Shown here in pieces: positions 16,349 through 25,834 of a stretch of DNA of 64,000 nt. The notes under the pieces are model-generated. The model was not told the origin of the DNA and made no database searches. It worked only from the letters and a program-made list of their open reading frames with translations. Location of the stretch: positions 1 through 64,000 of the forward strand of contig NZ_PDNW01000003.1 of NCBI RefSeq assembly GCF_002849655.1, read 5' to 3'. Position 1 is the first letter of the stretch. Every line of letters begins with the position of its first letter. The translations under genes were made by a program, and so were the position numbers. The stretch comes from Pollutimonas subterranea (lineage in GTDB: Bacteria > Pseudomonadota > Gammaproteobacteria > Burkholderiales > Burkholderiaceae_B).

Positions 16349-16806
16349 CCTTGGTTGACTTCCGGCCTCGCTGGCGCGTTGGCCTTCGTTTTCCATGCAG
16401 CCCATCCGTCGCGCTGCCGCCTGTCGTTGACGTGCTATCAGGCATGCCGATCGACGTGTGTTCGCCGTGTCGTCATGCGCGCTTCGGCGTGCATCCCCAT
16501 GTGCAGATTGTTTGCCCCGAACGTACCCAGCGAGCGGCATCGCGTGCGTTCAGGCGGGCTGGCTGCCAGCAGCGTAGTACCGCCGGACCGCCGATGCCAG
16601 GAGCGGCAGCGAGGGGCAAAGGCGGAAGGCAAGATAAAAGGTCGCGGCACGTCGTTGCGCGAAAAAGCAGTCTGCACGTGGGGGCGACGCGGCACGCGCC
16701 GGTTGCGGCACCGTGCCGCGTGGATAGTCAATGCCTTGTCGATGTTGAAGAAAGCGCGTGCCTCGCACGCTTGGCTGCGACCGTCTTGGATGGGGGCACC
16801 GCATGA
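16345..16806 (+). CDS. unidentified ORF between traF and relaxase
   Basis: 153 codons from a GTG that overlaps the traF stop by four bases, and ending in an ATGA overlap with the relaxase start. These couplings at both ends suggest a real gene. The product is basic with many Cys and Arg and no motif I know. Another frame (16355-16822) is also open. Could be non-coding spacer, so treat with caution. Confidence 0.35.
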   Translation: MTLVDFRPRWRVGLRFPCSPSVALPPVVDVLSGMPIDVCSPCRHARFGVHPHVQIVCPERTQRAASRAFRRAGCQQRSTAGPPMPGAAARGKGGRQDKRSRHVVARKSSLHVGATRHAPVAAPCRVDSQCLVDVEESACLARLAATVLDGGTA

Positions 16807-18749
16807 GCCGCAACGACGATGACCGTTTCCGCCTCCACCCAGGGGCGCCCAAGCAGCGCGGCGATGCCTTCATCAGCCAGGTGCTGCGCCAGACAAGCAA
16901 GGCCGGTGTCAAGGCCGCCAAGGCAAGCCGTCGACCCGGTGCCCGACTGGGACGCGGGCACGTCGCGGCCCGCTTTACCAGCGCTTCGCTCACCACTGGT
17001 TTCCGGCGCGTGACCATTAAGACTCGGCTGGTCAATCTTGCCAAGGCCGGGCCGCGTTCGACGGCGACGCACCTGCGCTATGTCGAGCGCGAAGGTGTGG
17101 GGCGCGATGGCGAACCGGGCAACGCCTATGGCCCGGCGACTGATGATGCCGACTTGGCTGCCTTTGAGGAACGTGGCCGCGAGGACCGGCACCAGTTCCG
17201 CCTTATCGTCTCGCCCGAAGAGGCCGAACAGCTCGACGATCTGCGCACCTACACCCGCCACCTGATGGCCCGCATGGAAGCCGATCTGGGAACCCGACTG
17301 GAATGGGTGGCGGTCGATCACTGGAATACCGACAACCCGCATACGCACGTCGTGCTGCGCGGCAAGGACGACGGTGGCCGCGACCTCATCATCTCCCGCG
17401 ACTACATCAGCCAAGGCATCCGCGAGCGGGCTTCGGAGCTGGCGACCGAATGGCTGGGGCCGCGCACCGAACTGGAGATCCAGCGAGGCATGCAGCGTGA
17501 AGTGGATCAGGAGCGGTGGACGGGTTTGGATCGCACCTTGCAATGCGAGGCGGTGGATGGCCTGGTGCGCACCGAACGGCTGGAAGCGGAACCCCGGCTG
17601 CAACGCCAGCGCCTGCTACTGGTCGGCCGATTGCAACGCTTGCAGCGTATGGGGTTGGCAAGTGAAATCCAGACTGGCGTATGGGCCATCCATGCCGATG
17701 CGGAGTCCACCTTGTGGGCGATGGGCGAGCGTGGCGACATCATCCGCACCATGCAGCGTGCCATGAGCGGCAAGCCGCGTGAACTGGCCGTGTTCCAGCC
17801 TAGCGAGGATGGCCGCACCGTTGTCGGTCGGGTGGCCGGTAAAGGACTGGCTGACGAGCTGTACGACAAGGGTTATTTGATCGTCGATGGTACCGATGGC
17901 AAGGCGCATTATGTGGCGCTGCCTTCCAGGACAGAACTGGAGCAATACCCAACAGGGGCTGTGGTGGAGGTTAAGGGATCGACCGCCGTGCGCGCAGCGG
18001 ACAAGACCATCACCGCGTTGGCCGTTGATGGCATCTACCGCACCGATCACCATCTGGCGGTTGCCAGTGCCCAGCCACACCCAGACCGGCATCCGCACGA
18101 AGTGGTTGAAGCCCATATCCGGCGGCTGGAAGCCTTGCGTCGCGCTGGCCTGGTGGAACGGCAGAGCGAAGGCGTCTGGAAAGTACCGAATGATCTGCCG
18201 GAGCGCGGCCGCCAGTACGACGCGCAGCGCCTGGGCGGCGTGGCCGTGGAGCTGAAATCACATCTACCCATCGAGCGGCAAGCCCGCGTGATCGGCGCGA
18301 CCTGGCTAGATCAGCAGTTGATTGGCGGCGGCAAGGGGCTGGGCGATATGGGTTTTGGTAGCGAGGTAAAACAAGCCTTGCAACTGCGCGGCGATTTCCT
18401 GGGCGAACAGGGGCTGGCCGAGCGGCGTGGTCACCGCATGATCCTCGCGCGCAACCTGCTGCGAATGCTACGCAATCGGGAAGTGGCGCAGGCCGAACAG
18501 GATATTTCCGTCGAATCTGGTCTGGAACATCGTCCCGTGGCCGATGGGCAGCGCGTGAGCGGCATCTACCGCCGCAGCGTCATGCTAGCCAGCGGGCGCT
18601 ACGCCATGCTTGATGACGGCATGGGGTTCAGCCTGGTGCCGTGGAAGCCAGTGATTGAGCAGCGGCTGGGGCAGCAGATTGCCGCGACGGTGCGTGGCGG
18701 CGGGGTGTCATGGGAGATTGGGAGGCAACGAGGACCAAGCGTTTCGTGA
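16803..18749 (+). CDS. VirD2/TraI-like relaxase, DUF3363 C-terminal region
   Basis: 648 residues from ATG 16803. The N-terminal relaxase domain contains HLRYVEREG (90-98), then the metal-binding histidines in DNPHTHVVLRG (His180, His182; also His173) typical of MOBP/VirD2-type enzymes. The catalytic Tyr could not be fixed by eye. The C-terminal two thirds belong to DUF3363. It nicks oriT and pilots the DNA strand through the TraG/Trb channel. In Tn4371-type elements this gene is often called traR or rlx. The cargo begins directly behind its stop. Confidence 0.9.
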   Translation: MSRNDDDRFRLHPGAPKQRGDAFISQVLRQTSKAGVKAAKASRRPGARLGRGHVAARFTSASLTTGFRRVTIKTRLVNLAKAGPRSTATHLRYVEREGVGRDGEPGNAYGPATDDADLAAFEERGREDRHQFRLIVSPEEAEQLDDLRTYTRHLMARMEADLGTRLEWVAVDHWNTDNPHTHVVLRGKDDGGRDLIISRDYISQGIRERASELATEWLGPRTELEIQRGMQREVDQERWTGLDRTLQCEAVDGLVRTERLEAEPRLQRQRLLLVGRLQRLQRMGLASEIQTGVWAIHADAESTLWAMGERGDIIRTMQRAMSGKPRELAVFQPSEDGRTVVGRVAGKGLADELYDKGYLIVDGTDGKAHYVALPSRTELEQYPTGAVVEVKGSTAVRAADKTITALAVDGIYRTDHHLAVASAQPHPDRHPHEVVEAHIRRLEALRRAGLVERQSEGVWKVPNDLPERGRQYDAQRLGGVAVELKSHLPIERQARVIGATWLDQQLIGGGKGLGDMGFGSEVKQALQLRGDFLGEQGLAERRGHRMILARNLLRMLRNREVAQAEQDISVESGLEHRPVADGQRVSGIYRRSVMLASGRYAMLDDGMGFSLVPWKPVIEQRLGQQIAATVRGGGVSWEIGRQRGPSVS

Positions 18750-18774
18750 TACTCCCGCTTTGCTCCTCTCACCG

Positions 18775-18993
18775 GGTATCCTCTGCCTGTCCGTCGGCGA
18801 CGGCCGATACAACCGTACTTGGTTGCTGGTCAATGAGGACCGGGGGTTGCCGCAAATTATCCGCCAGATCGAAAAGCTCGAAGATGTCACCGCAGTGAGC
18901 CGGCACTATGCTGAGCATGCGGTATTCGCGCAACTGGAAGGATTTTTCCAGCCTGTTGAGCCAACCAGTGGGAAAGGTTTGATGCGTTATTAG
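18775..18993 (+). pseudogene. ilvN: ilvN remnant (acetolactate synthase small subunit, 5' end missing)
   Basis: Reading on from the relaxase end in another frame, residues GILCLSVGDGRYNRTWLLVN and IRQIEKLEDVTAVSRH plus a final LEGFFQ match the ACT domain of E. coli-type IlvN (GILCLPIQD...WLLVN, QIDKLEDV, AVFFQ from memory). Roughly the first 30 residues of IlvN, including the effector-binding N-terminus, are absent and there is no start codon of its own. It is a chromosomal fragment left at the junction of backbone and cargo. Confidence 0.75.
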
Positions 18994-19145
18994 CATATAC
19001 CGCGTAGCACCTGAGACGGTGAGAGCCGACAGTCGGATGCTCTGTGCACCTTTTACAAAGAACTCGACCAAGGCCGCGTCAAGAACGAATCGCGTAGCGC
19101 TTAGGTAGACTGTTCCATCGTTGCTTGCTACTCAATGCCAGCAGT

Positions 19146-19997
19146 TTATGGAGTCATAACGCTGGCCTTTTCCTGCTGTATTTGCTCAATGGTGTTTGCG
19201 ACAGCTTGTGCCGCATTTGAGTCAACCGGCAGTTGCTCAAGCAATTGTTGCCAGTGATTAATAGCCGATTGATAGTCGCGGCGCTCAAGTGCTGCGGCAC
19301 CCGCCAAAGTCAGGGCGAATGGTTCACGAGGATTGAGCGTTAGAGCGCGCTCCAGCAATTGCGTCGGCTCTCCTTTAAATCCCATTTGATTGATTCTGGC
19401 GAGTGTTTCGGCATACTCGGTTAACGCCAGCGGATCCGCCTGGACGATGGGCGAGGCCTTATCGAAAGCGGTGGCTGCATTTTCATACTTTCCGAAGTAA
19501 CGGTAAGAACGGGCCAGCATGAGCCATCCAGCGGGATCGTCAGGATTGCTTGCCAGACGGGCCTCAAGTCCATTGACCATGGCTTGTACATCGGCTTGTG
19601 TCATCGCGGGAGCGCTTTGCACCGGCGTTGGAAGAGTCGCCGCCGGATTGCCCAACGAGTAGTATGTTAATGCGGTGGCCAGAGGTAGAACGATAATCAA
19701 AGCCACCGCGGCGCGCTTGCCGCCAAGGCTTTTTTGGGATAGGTTCGTATTGGGTTCTGCTTCGTGGAGAGCCCGTCGCTGCAGCTCTTGCTTTGCGTCA
19801 GCGAAATCGCGCGAAGATAAGATACCGTTGGCGAAGTCTTGTTCCAGCTCAGCCAACTGGTCACGCAGTACCGTCGCATTGACGGCATGATGCTCAACAT
19901 CGCTATCGGATGTTGGGCCGCGCCAAAGAACTCGCCCCAGCCAAAGCGCAACACACACTAGAAGCAGTGTCGCACCACTGAGAAAAATTAGATTCAT
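19146..19997 (-). CDS. ccmI: cytochrome c maturation protein CcmI (TPR chaperone)
   Basis: 283 residues, last gene of the ccm operon. Two membrane segments (about 1-22 and 96-116) enclose a cytoplasmic coiled-coil part (LRDQLAELEQDFANGIL). The periplasmic C-terminal part carries TPR repeats, for example GWLMLARSYRYFGKYENAATAF. CcmI delivers apocytochrome c to the CcmF/H haem ligation complex. Start ATG overlaps the ccmH stop by ATGA. Nothing recognisable lies in the 150 bases behind it. Confidence 0.9.
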   Translation of the reverse strand: MNLIFLSGATLLLVCVALWLGRVLWRGPTSDSDVEHHAVNATVLRDQLAELEQDFANGILSSRDFADAKQELQRRALHEAEPNTNLSQKSLGGKRAAVALIIVLPLATALTYYSLGNPAATLPTPVQSAPAMTQADVQAMVNGLEARLASNPDDPAGWLMLARSYRYFGKYENAATAFDKASPIVQADPLALTEYAETLARINQMGFKGEPTQLLERALTLNPREPFALTLAGAAALERRDYQSAINHWQQLLEQLPVDSNAAQAVANTIEQIQQEKASVMTP

Positions 19998-20449
19998 GGT
20001 TGATTTCCGGTATTTATTGAGTGCCCTAGCAGTGTCTCGGCTCTTTTCTGCTCGTCGTCGCTTAGCGCCAACTCGATGACGCTAAGCTTTAGACGGCGCA
20101 GCGTTCTTACCAATATGAGCAGCCCCGAAAGCAACAACAGCATGGGCCCGAACCATAGCAATAACGTGGTGGCCTTTAACGGCGGACGGTAGAGTATGAA
20201 TTCGCCATACCGGGCGACCATATAGGCCTGGATCTCGGTGTCGCTTTTTCCCGCATCGATCTGCTCACGGATTCGCTCACGCAAGTCCACAGCAAAATCA
20301 GCGCGTGAAGCGGCGATCGTTTCGTTTTGACACACAAGGCAGCGTAGCTCGGTGGCTATATCCAGCATACGTGCTTCCGTTGCGCCACTATTGCCGAACG
20401 AGGGCAGGGAAACAGCGGCACAAAGCAGAAACAGCCATAGACGTTTCAT
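19994..20449 (-). CDS. ccmH: cytochrome c maturation protein CcmH
   Basis: 151 residues: signal peptide (1-20), the redox motif LRCLVCQ (35-41, Cys37 and Cys40), and a C-terminal membrane anchor around LLLWFGPMLLLLSGLLIL. CcmH reduces the apocytochrome disulfide together with CcmG and is part of the haem lyase complex. Short, single-domain form; the TPR part is the separate ccmI. Overlaps ccmG and ccmI by ATGA. Confidence 0.93.
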   Translation of the reverse strand: MKRLWLFLLCAAVSLPSFGNSGATEARMLDIATELRCLVCQNETIAASRADFAVDLRERIREQIDAGKSDTEIQAYMVARYGEFILYRPPLKATTLLLWFGPMLLLLSGLLILVRTLRRLKLSVIELALSDDEQKRAETLLGHSINTGNQP

Positions 20450-20970
20450 TGCTGAAGCTCGCGTATTAGCGGCATGATCGTGTCGCGCGCTTCGCTGTAG
20501 CTTACCGCTCCGGTATGTTTATAACGGATGACGCCTGATTTATCGATAACGTAGGTTTCGGGTACGCCATAGACACCGTAGTCGTTACCAGCCAGCCCTT
20601 GCTCGTCGGATACCGACGTCTCATAGGCATTGCCATGGCGTTTGAGCCATGAGATTGCGTCTTCGGGTGCATCTTTGTAGTTAAGGCCGACAATGGACAA
20701 TGCATGCGTTGTCGCCAGGTCCGTAATGACAGGATGCTCCTCAAGGCAAGGCGGACACCAAGACGCCCATACGTTCAACAGCCACACCTTGCCTTTCATG
20801 TCTTGTGGCGTGAATGTTTCGTCCGCAGAGGCCAACTGGGGCAAGGTGAAATCGGGCGCCGGATTATTAATGAGGGGCGAAGGTACGTCGCTGGGTTTTA
20901 GCGTCAAGCCAACCGCCAGAAAACCGACCAGCACGATAAAGGCCGCTAGCGGCAGTAAGAAGCGAGTCAT
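20446..20970 (-). CDS. ccmG: thiol:disulfide oxidoreductase CcmG/DsbE
   Basis: 174 residues with an N-terminal membrane anchor (about 5-24) and a thioredoxin fold with active site WASWCPPC (68-75) and the cis-Pro region GVYGVPETYVID. It keeps CcmH and apocytochrome thiols reduced in the periplasm, with electrons from a CcdA/DsbD-type protein; a dsbD gene is at 49079. Overlaps ccmF and ccmH by ATGA. Confidence 0.93.
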   Translation of the reverse strand: MTRFLLPLAAFIVLVGFLAVGLTLKPSDVPSPLINNPAPDFTLPQLASADETFTPQDMKGKVWLLNVWASWCPPCLEEHPVITDLATTHALSIVGLNYKDAPEDAISWLKRHGNAYETSVSDEQGLAGNDYGVYGVPETYVIDKSGVIRYKHTGAVSYSEARDTIMPLIRELQQ

Positions 20971-22928
20971 GGCGTGGCTCCTTTAGCAACTAAAACTTTT
21001 CGCCGTTCGCGACGCTTAAGCCGATAGCGGCGATCACTAATGGCTAATAGCCCTCCCACAGCCATCAAGATGCTACCAATCCAGATCCAGTCAACGAAGG
21101 GCTTATAGTAAATACGCACCCCCCAAGCTTCGTTGTCAATAGGTTCGCCCAAGGCGACGTAGATGTGGCGTAGACCGTTGGCATCAATCGCGGCTTCCGT
21201 CATCGGCATATCCGATGAAAGGTAAGTGCGTTTCTCGGGATGGAGGGAACGTAAGGCACGCCCATCTTTTGACAGCAAGACATCACCGACGTCCGCCTTG
21301 TAGTTTGGGCCTAAAGCTTTATTGACACCCTGAAACGTCAGTTCATAGCCTCCCGACGTAGCGGTATTGCCAGGCACCATGCGCAGGTCCTGTTCCGTTT
21401 CGTAGCCCGTGACTAGTGTTACACCTGCTACGAACACGGCGATGCCCAAATGTGCCACATGCATGCCTAGCCAGCTACGCGGCTGAGCCAGCAGACCGCT
21501 ACGGGTCGCACGCATACGTTGAAGGATGCCGGTAACGACCGCCGTGGCTATCCACCCGGCCACGGCCACACCCATAGCCACGGCTACAGACCAGCGCCCC
21601 ATCAGAAATGGCACGCCGATACCAACGATCACCGCGACCCCAGCGGGTAGACGCAGTTGTTTTATCAGAGCCTTAACCTTTGCCGATTTCCAGTTAGCCA
21701 CTGGCCCCACGGCCATGAGCAGCAAGGCGGGTACCATCAACGGTACGAAGACGGTATCAAAGTAGGGCGGCCCGACAGACAGCTTGCCCAGTCCTAGCGC
21801 GTCAAGAATAAGTGGATATAAGGTTCCAAGAATGACAGCGCCGGTGGCGACAACCAACAACACATTGTTCGTCAGCAAAAGAGATTCACGCGATAACAAC
21901 GCGAATCGGCCTCCCATTCCGATTTGGGGCGCACGCAAAGCGAACAAAAGCAATGACGAGCCCGTCACCACCGCGAACAGCATCAGGAGAAACACGCCTC
22001 GGCGCGGGTCGGTAGCAAAGGCGTGGACGGAGGTCAGCACCCCTGAGCGCACCAGGAAAGCGCCCAGCAACGACAGCGAGAAGGTACTGATGGCAAGAAG
22101 TACTGTCCAGTTTTTAAAGCTGTTGCGTTTTTCCGTTACAGCCAGCGAATGAATCAACGCCGTACCCACCAGCCATGGAACAAATGATGAATTCTCTACA
22201 GGGTCCCAGAACCACCATCCACCCCAGCCCAGTTCGTAGTAGGCCCACCAACTGCCCAATGTGATGCCCAAGGTTAGAAACAACCATGCTGCCGTCGCCC
22301 AGGGTCGAGACCATCGGGCCCAGGTCGCATCCAATTGTCCAGCCAGCAGGGCGGCAATGGCAAATGCGAAGACCACAGAGAATCCGACATAGCCCATATA
22401 AAGTAGCGGTGGATGCATGATCAATCCAACATCTTGGAGCAGTGGATTCAGATCCATTCCTTCCAGCGGCGCAGGCACCAGGCGCTCAAAGGGGTTGGAG
22501 GTCAGCAACACAAAGAGCAAGAACCCGGCGGTGACCAAGCCCAACACCCCGAGTACGCGGGCGACCATGGCATCGGGCAGTTGTTTTGAAAATATGCTTA
22601 CGGCATACGCCCAACCGGTTTGCATGAGCAGCCACAGCAAAAGCGATCCTTCATGGCCACCCCACGTGGCGGCTAGCCGGTAAAACCAGGGCAATTGTGT
22701 ATTAGAGTTATGGGCGACGTATGCCACTGAAAAGTCGCTAACGGCGAATGACCACACAAGCACCATAAAACTTATGATGACTAGTAGAAACTGCACGCGC
22801 GCAGCTGGCCGAGCAAACGCGATCCATGCCGAATTGTTGCGCGCGGCACCTGCAAGGGCTATGCCCCCCTGTGCAAGCGCGACGAATAACGTCAAAATCA
22901 AAGCGAAATGGCCGAGTTCAGGAAACAT
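20967..22928 (-). CDS. ccmF: haem lyase subunit CcmF
   Basis: 653 residues, multi-spanning membrane protein of normal CcmF length. The WWD haem-handling signature GGWWFWDPVENSSFVPWL lies in the middle of the N-terminal half, and the conserved histidines around PPLLYMGYVGF and LIHSLAVTEKRN are present. It attaches haem to the CXXCH motifs of apocytochromes. ccmE ends five bases upstream. Confidence 0.95.
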   Translation of the reverse strand: MFPELGHFALILTLFVALAQGGIALAGAARNNSAWIAFARPAARVQFLLVIISFMVLVWSFAVSDFSVAYVAHNSNTQLPWFYRLAATWGGHEGSLLLWLLMQTGWAYAVSIFSKQLPDAMVARVLGVLGLVTAGFLLFVLLTSNPFERLVPAPLEGMDLNPLLQDVGLIMHPPLLYMGYVGFSVVFAFAIAALLAGQLDATWARWSRPWATAAWLFLTLGITLGSWWAYYELGWGGWWFWDPVENSSFVPWLVGTALIHSLAVTEKRNSFKNWTVLLAISTFSLSLLGAFLVRSGVLTSVHAFATDPRRGVFLLMLFAVVTGSSLLLFALRAPQIGMGGRFALLSRESLLLTNNVLLVVATGAVILGTLYPLILDALGLGKLSVGPPYFDTVFVPLMVPALLLMAVGPVANWKSAKVKALIKQLRLPAGVAVIVGIGVPFLMGRWSVAVAMGVAVAGWIATAVVTGILQRMRATRSGLLAQPRSWLGMHVAHLGIAVFVAGVTLVTGYETEQDLRMVPGNTATSGGYELTFQGVNKALGPNYKADVGDVLLSKDGRALRSLHPEKRTYLSSDMPMTEAAIDANGLRHIYVALGEPIDNEAWGVRIYYKPFVDWIWIGSILMAVGGLLAISDRRYRLKRRERRKVLVAKGATP

Positions 22929-22933
22929 AATGG

Positions 22934-23374
22934 TTATGGACTCGCTGTTAGGATGTTTTTACTGGCCTCATCCAAGGCATGTTGTGCTTCCGGCGGCATA
23001 TAGTTCTCATCGTGTTTGGCGAGCACTTCTTGAGCTAGGAACCGGCCATCAGGTTCTAGCTTGCCTTGGGCAACAACACCTTTTCCTTCGCTGAACAGAT
23101 CGGGAAGTAGCCCCGTGTAACTTACCGGTACCATTTTTGCGTTGTCGGTTACGATAAACTGCACCGTAAGTCCATCGCGCTGCACACTGTCTGCTTGTAC
23201 TATTCCTCCCACGCGAAAAGTGCGTTCTTGAGGTGCTTCGCCGGCGCTGACTTGTGTCGGTGTAAAAAAGAACACAAGATTGTTTTGGAACGCATTGAGC
23301 ACCAATGCCGTGGCTAGGCTGAGTGCGACCAGGCCGCCTGCGATGAGTGCGATACGTTTATGACGATTCTTCAT
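22934..23374 (-). CDS. ccmE: haem chaperone CcmE
   Basis: 146 residues when started at ATG 23374 ([10 protein letters not shown]), which matches CcmE N-termini; a longer reading from 23404 overlaps ccmD further and is unlikely. There is one membrane anchor (about 8-28), an OB-fold domain, and the covalent haem-binding motif HDENY (His121, Tyr125). It ferries haem from CcmC to CcmF. The start lies 17 bases inside ccmD. Confidence 0.93.
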   Translation of the reverse strand: MKNRHKRIALIAGGLVALSLATALVLNAFQNNLVFFFTPTQVSAGEAPQERTFRVGGIVQADSVQRDGLTVQFIVTDNAKMVPVSYTGLLPDLFSEGKGVVAQGKLEPDGRFLAQEVLAKHDENYMPPEAQHALDEASKNILTASP

Positions 23375-23552
23375 TGAGCAACCTTTTGTCCAGACTGAGT
23401 TCATGCTTTACCTGTGTTAAGGCCCCTTTACGGCGTTGGCGAAGCAAAAAGCACTCGATGTAGATAACCGCGATGGTCACACCTAGGGATCCCCATACGT
23501 ATGTCCCATAATCGCCCATGGCGAAGAATTCGGCGGGGCTTGACCAGATCAT
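23358..23552 (-). CDS. ccmD: haem exporter protein CcmD
   Basis: 64 residues, a small membrane protein: [20 protein letters not shown] then a basic tail ([16 protein letters not shown]). ATG 23552 is preceded by AAAGGAG and overlaps the ccmC stop (ATGA). CcmD helps release haem-CcmE from CcmABC. A longer open frame upstream is only the shadow of ccmC. Confidence 0.9.
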   Translation of the reverse strand: MIWSSPAEFFAMGDYGTYVWGSLGVTIAVIYIECFLLRQRRKGALTQVKHELSLDKRLLNEESS

Positions 23553-24298
23553 CGCTTTATCTCCTTTAATTCGTTTAACCAACCCGCATGGCGCTCGCGT
23601 ACCAGGATGACGCAACGTATGCGTATCAGTGCGACCGTGATCGTATACATCCATGACGCTAAAGCCATAAGCAGCATGCCTGCCAGCATGATCGTGGCCA
23701 TGGAGGGCGCCTGCGTTAATGAGACAGAGGCTCCTTGATGCAAGGTGCTCCACCATTGAACCGAAAAGTAAATAATGGGAATATTCACCACGCCGACGAG
23801 CGCAAGCACGGCACCAGCCTTGTCTGCCCGCCGAGGCTCTTCCACGGCTGACTGAAGCGAAATGAAGGCCATATACAAGAAGAAAAGGATCAGTTCGGAC
23901 GTCAGGCGCGCGTCCCAGACCCACCAGGTTCCCCACATTGGCTTACCCCACAAGGCACCCGTCCATAAGGAAAGGAAAGTGAACATGGCACCGGTGGGCG
24001 CCAAGGCCGACGCCATCATGGCGGATAGGCGGCTGTTGTATACCAATCCGACTCCAGACCAGAAGGCCATGATCAAATAAATGAACATCGACATCCAAGA
24101 GGCTGGAACGTGCAGGAAAATTATGCGGTAGCCCTCGCCTTGCTGGGCGTCGGTAGGCGCCACAAAGAAACCCACATACAGGCCTGCGGCGGCCAGAAGT
24201 GCTGCCGCCGCGCCAAACCAGGGAATAAGCTTCCCGGCAAGCGGATAAAACATTCTTGGTGATGAGTACTTAAACCAATTGATCATGTGTCTGGCCAT
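23549..24298 (-). CDS. ccmC: haem transporter subunit CcmC
   Basis: 249 residues from ATG 24298, which overlaps the ccmB stop (TAATG). Six membrane segments, with the tryptophan-rich haem-binding motif WGTWWVWDARLTSELIL and flanking conserved histidine in FLHVPASWMS. It loads haem onto CcmE. The frame extends 13 codons upstream without a good start, so the coupled ATG is preferred. Confidence 0.93.
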   Translation of the reverse strand: MARHMINWFKYSSPRMFYPLAGKLIPWFGAAAALLAAAGLYVGFFVAPTDAQQGEGYRIIFLHVPASWMSMFIYLIMAFWSGVGLVYNSRLSAMMASALAPTGAMFTFLSLWTGALWGKPMWGTWWVWDARLTSELILFFLYMAFISLQSAVEEPRRADKAGAVLALVGVVNIPIIYFSVQWWSTLHQGASVSLTQAPSMATIMLAGMLLMALASWMYTITVALIRIRCVILVRERHAGWLNELKEIKR

Positions 24299-24981
24299 TA
24301 CTCCAATGCAATTCGCAACGCCGCCGTGGTGGCCCAAGGCGCGAAAAAGCTGGCCAAAGCCAGTATGGCCGCCAGTAAGGAAAGATTTGCGCTGGCGCTT
24401 GAACCGGCTGCAGCGGCATCAACAGCACCGGTACCAAAGATCAGAACTGGCGTATAAAGCGGCAATACAAGTAATGCCACCAGAACGCCGCCACTTCGCA
24501 GACCCAGCGTTAGGCTCGCTCCGATTGCTCCAATCAGGCTAAGTACCGGAGTGCCGATTAACAGCGCAATGGCCAGTACAAGTAAAGACGGAGTCGGCAA
24601 ATCGAACTGCAAGGCCAAGAGCGGCGCAAGCAATGTCAATGGCAAGCCCGTCAATAGCCAGTACGCGATCACCTTACCCAGCACCAGCACTCCCAATGGA
24701 GACGGTGAAAGGACCATTTGCTCCAAAGTGCCATCGATATAGTCTTGTTCAAACAACCGGTTGAGCGATAGAACGGTGGCCAACAAGGCGGCCACCCAGA
24801 GAATGCCAGGGGCGATTTGTCGAAGCGTATCGCGTTCAGCGCCTATGCTTAGTGGGAACAGGCTGACCACGATCACAAAGAACGACAAAACTGTCAGCAC
24901 ATCGGACTTGCATCGCATGGCAAGCCTTAGGTCTCGCTTAATGATCCCGTAAAGCGCGGTCAGACCGAGCGCGTCAATCAT
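24298..24981 (-). CDS. ccmB: haem exporter permease CcmB
   Basis: 227 residues from ATG 24981 (MIDALGLTALYGIIKRDLRL), overlapping the ccmA stop by ATGA; the open frame continues upstream only as a shadow of ccmA. Six membrane segments; FEQDYIDGTLEQMVLSP and KVIAYWLLTGLPL are typical for CcmB. Forms the CcmAB ABC transporter needed for release of holo-CcmE. Confidence 0.93.
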   Translation of the reverse strand: MIDALGLTALYGIIKRDLRLAMRCKSDVLTVLSFFVIVVSLFPLSIGAERDTLRQIAPGILWVAALLATVLSLNRLFEQDYIDGTLEQMVLSPSPLGVLVLGKVIAYWLLTGLPLTLLAPLLALQFDLPTPSLLVLAIALLIGTPVLSLIGAIGASLTLGLRSGGVLVALLVLPLYTPVLIFGTGAVDAAAAGSSASANLSLLAAILALASFFAPWATTAALRIALE

Positions 24982-25610
24982 GCGCCGACTCGGATGGTCT
25001 GCGTTGCATGCGCCAACTTCATGTCTTGATGCGTCGTCAAAACGGCAATGCCGCCGTCGCCCAGATGACGGTCGATCAATTCGACTATCCACCGACTTGC
25101 CTTCGTATCCAATGCGGTCAAGGGCTCGTCCAGCAGCCACAACGCACGTTTCTGGAGTAATAACCTGGCTAAATTTACGCGGCGTTTTTGTCCCTGCGAC
25201 AAGGCTCGTACTGGAAGGTGTTCGCAACCCCGTAATCCCGCTTGATGCAAGACGTCATACACAGTAGATGAGCCAACCTGTATATCCGCTAAGGCTGATC
25301 CGAAGGTTAGGTTTTCTGTTGCACTTAGATCTTCTTTCAAACCCGGAGAGTGACCGCAATAAAGTAGTTCGCGTCCATATTCGTCGCCCCATTGTTTTAT
25401 CGGCCGTCCATTCCAATGGACGGTTCCGGTAGTCGGAGGTGTTAGGCCGACGAGCATACGTAGTAGGCTGGTTTTGCCACTGCCGTTTTCGCCCTGAAGC
25501 AATAAGCACTCGCCAGCCTTGAGCTGAAAGCTCAAGCTATCAAATAGACTGCGCTCACCGCGCACGCACTGCAGATTAATGACTTCAAGCAACGCCGACC
25601 TTGTTTCCAA
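24978..25610 (-). CDS. ccmA: CcmA ABC ATPase
   Basis: 210 residues. Walker A GENGSGKTSLL, signature LSQGQKRRVNLARLL, Walker B LWLLDEPLTALD, H-loop TTHQD. Energises release of haem-loaded CcmE. The start is uncertain: a TTG at 25610, or the TTG at 25592 with AAGG at proper distance and a better fit to CcmA N-termini (LLEVINLQC). First gene of a compact nine-gene operon in the order A-B-C-D-E-F-G-H-I, 224 bases behind the P-type ATPase gene on the same strand. Confidence 0.92.
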   Translation of the reverse strand: METRSALLEVINLQCVRGERSLFDSLSFQLKAGECLLLQGENGSGKTSLLRMLVGLTPPTTGTVHWNGRPIKQWGDEYGRELLYCGHSPGLKEDLSATENLTFGSALADIQVGSSTVYDVLHQAGLRGCEHLPVRALSQGQKRRVNLARLLLQKRALWLLDEPLTALDTKASRWIVELIDRHLGDGGIAVLTTHQDMKLAHATQTIRVGA

Positions 25611-25834
25611 GTTAAATGACCGTCTCAGCAGTCGTCAGCTCACTACATAATTGCTAAAGACTTTTTGAGACAACGCATATAACGCAACCCGCTGGATGCG
25701 CTATTGCGTAGCATACGTTGCTCCGATTAACCGAGAGTTAAGAGACTTGCTTGGCCGAAGTCATGTTATGTAGAGAGGGTTATGGTGGAGCCGCTGACCC
25801 AGCTTCTTGTCAGCAGCCCTTATCGGTGAATAGG

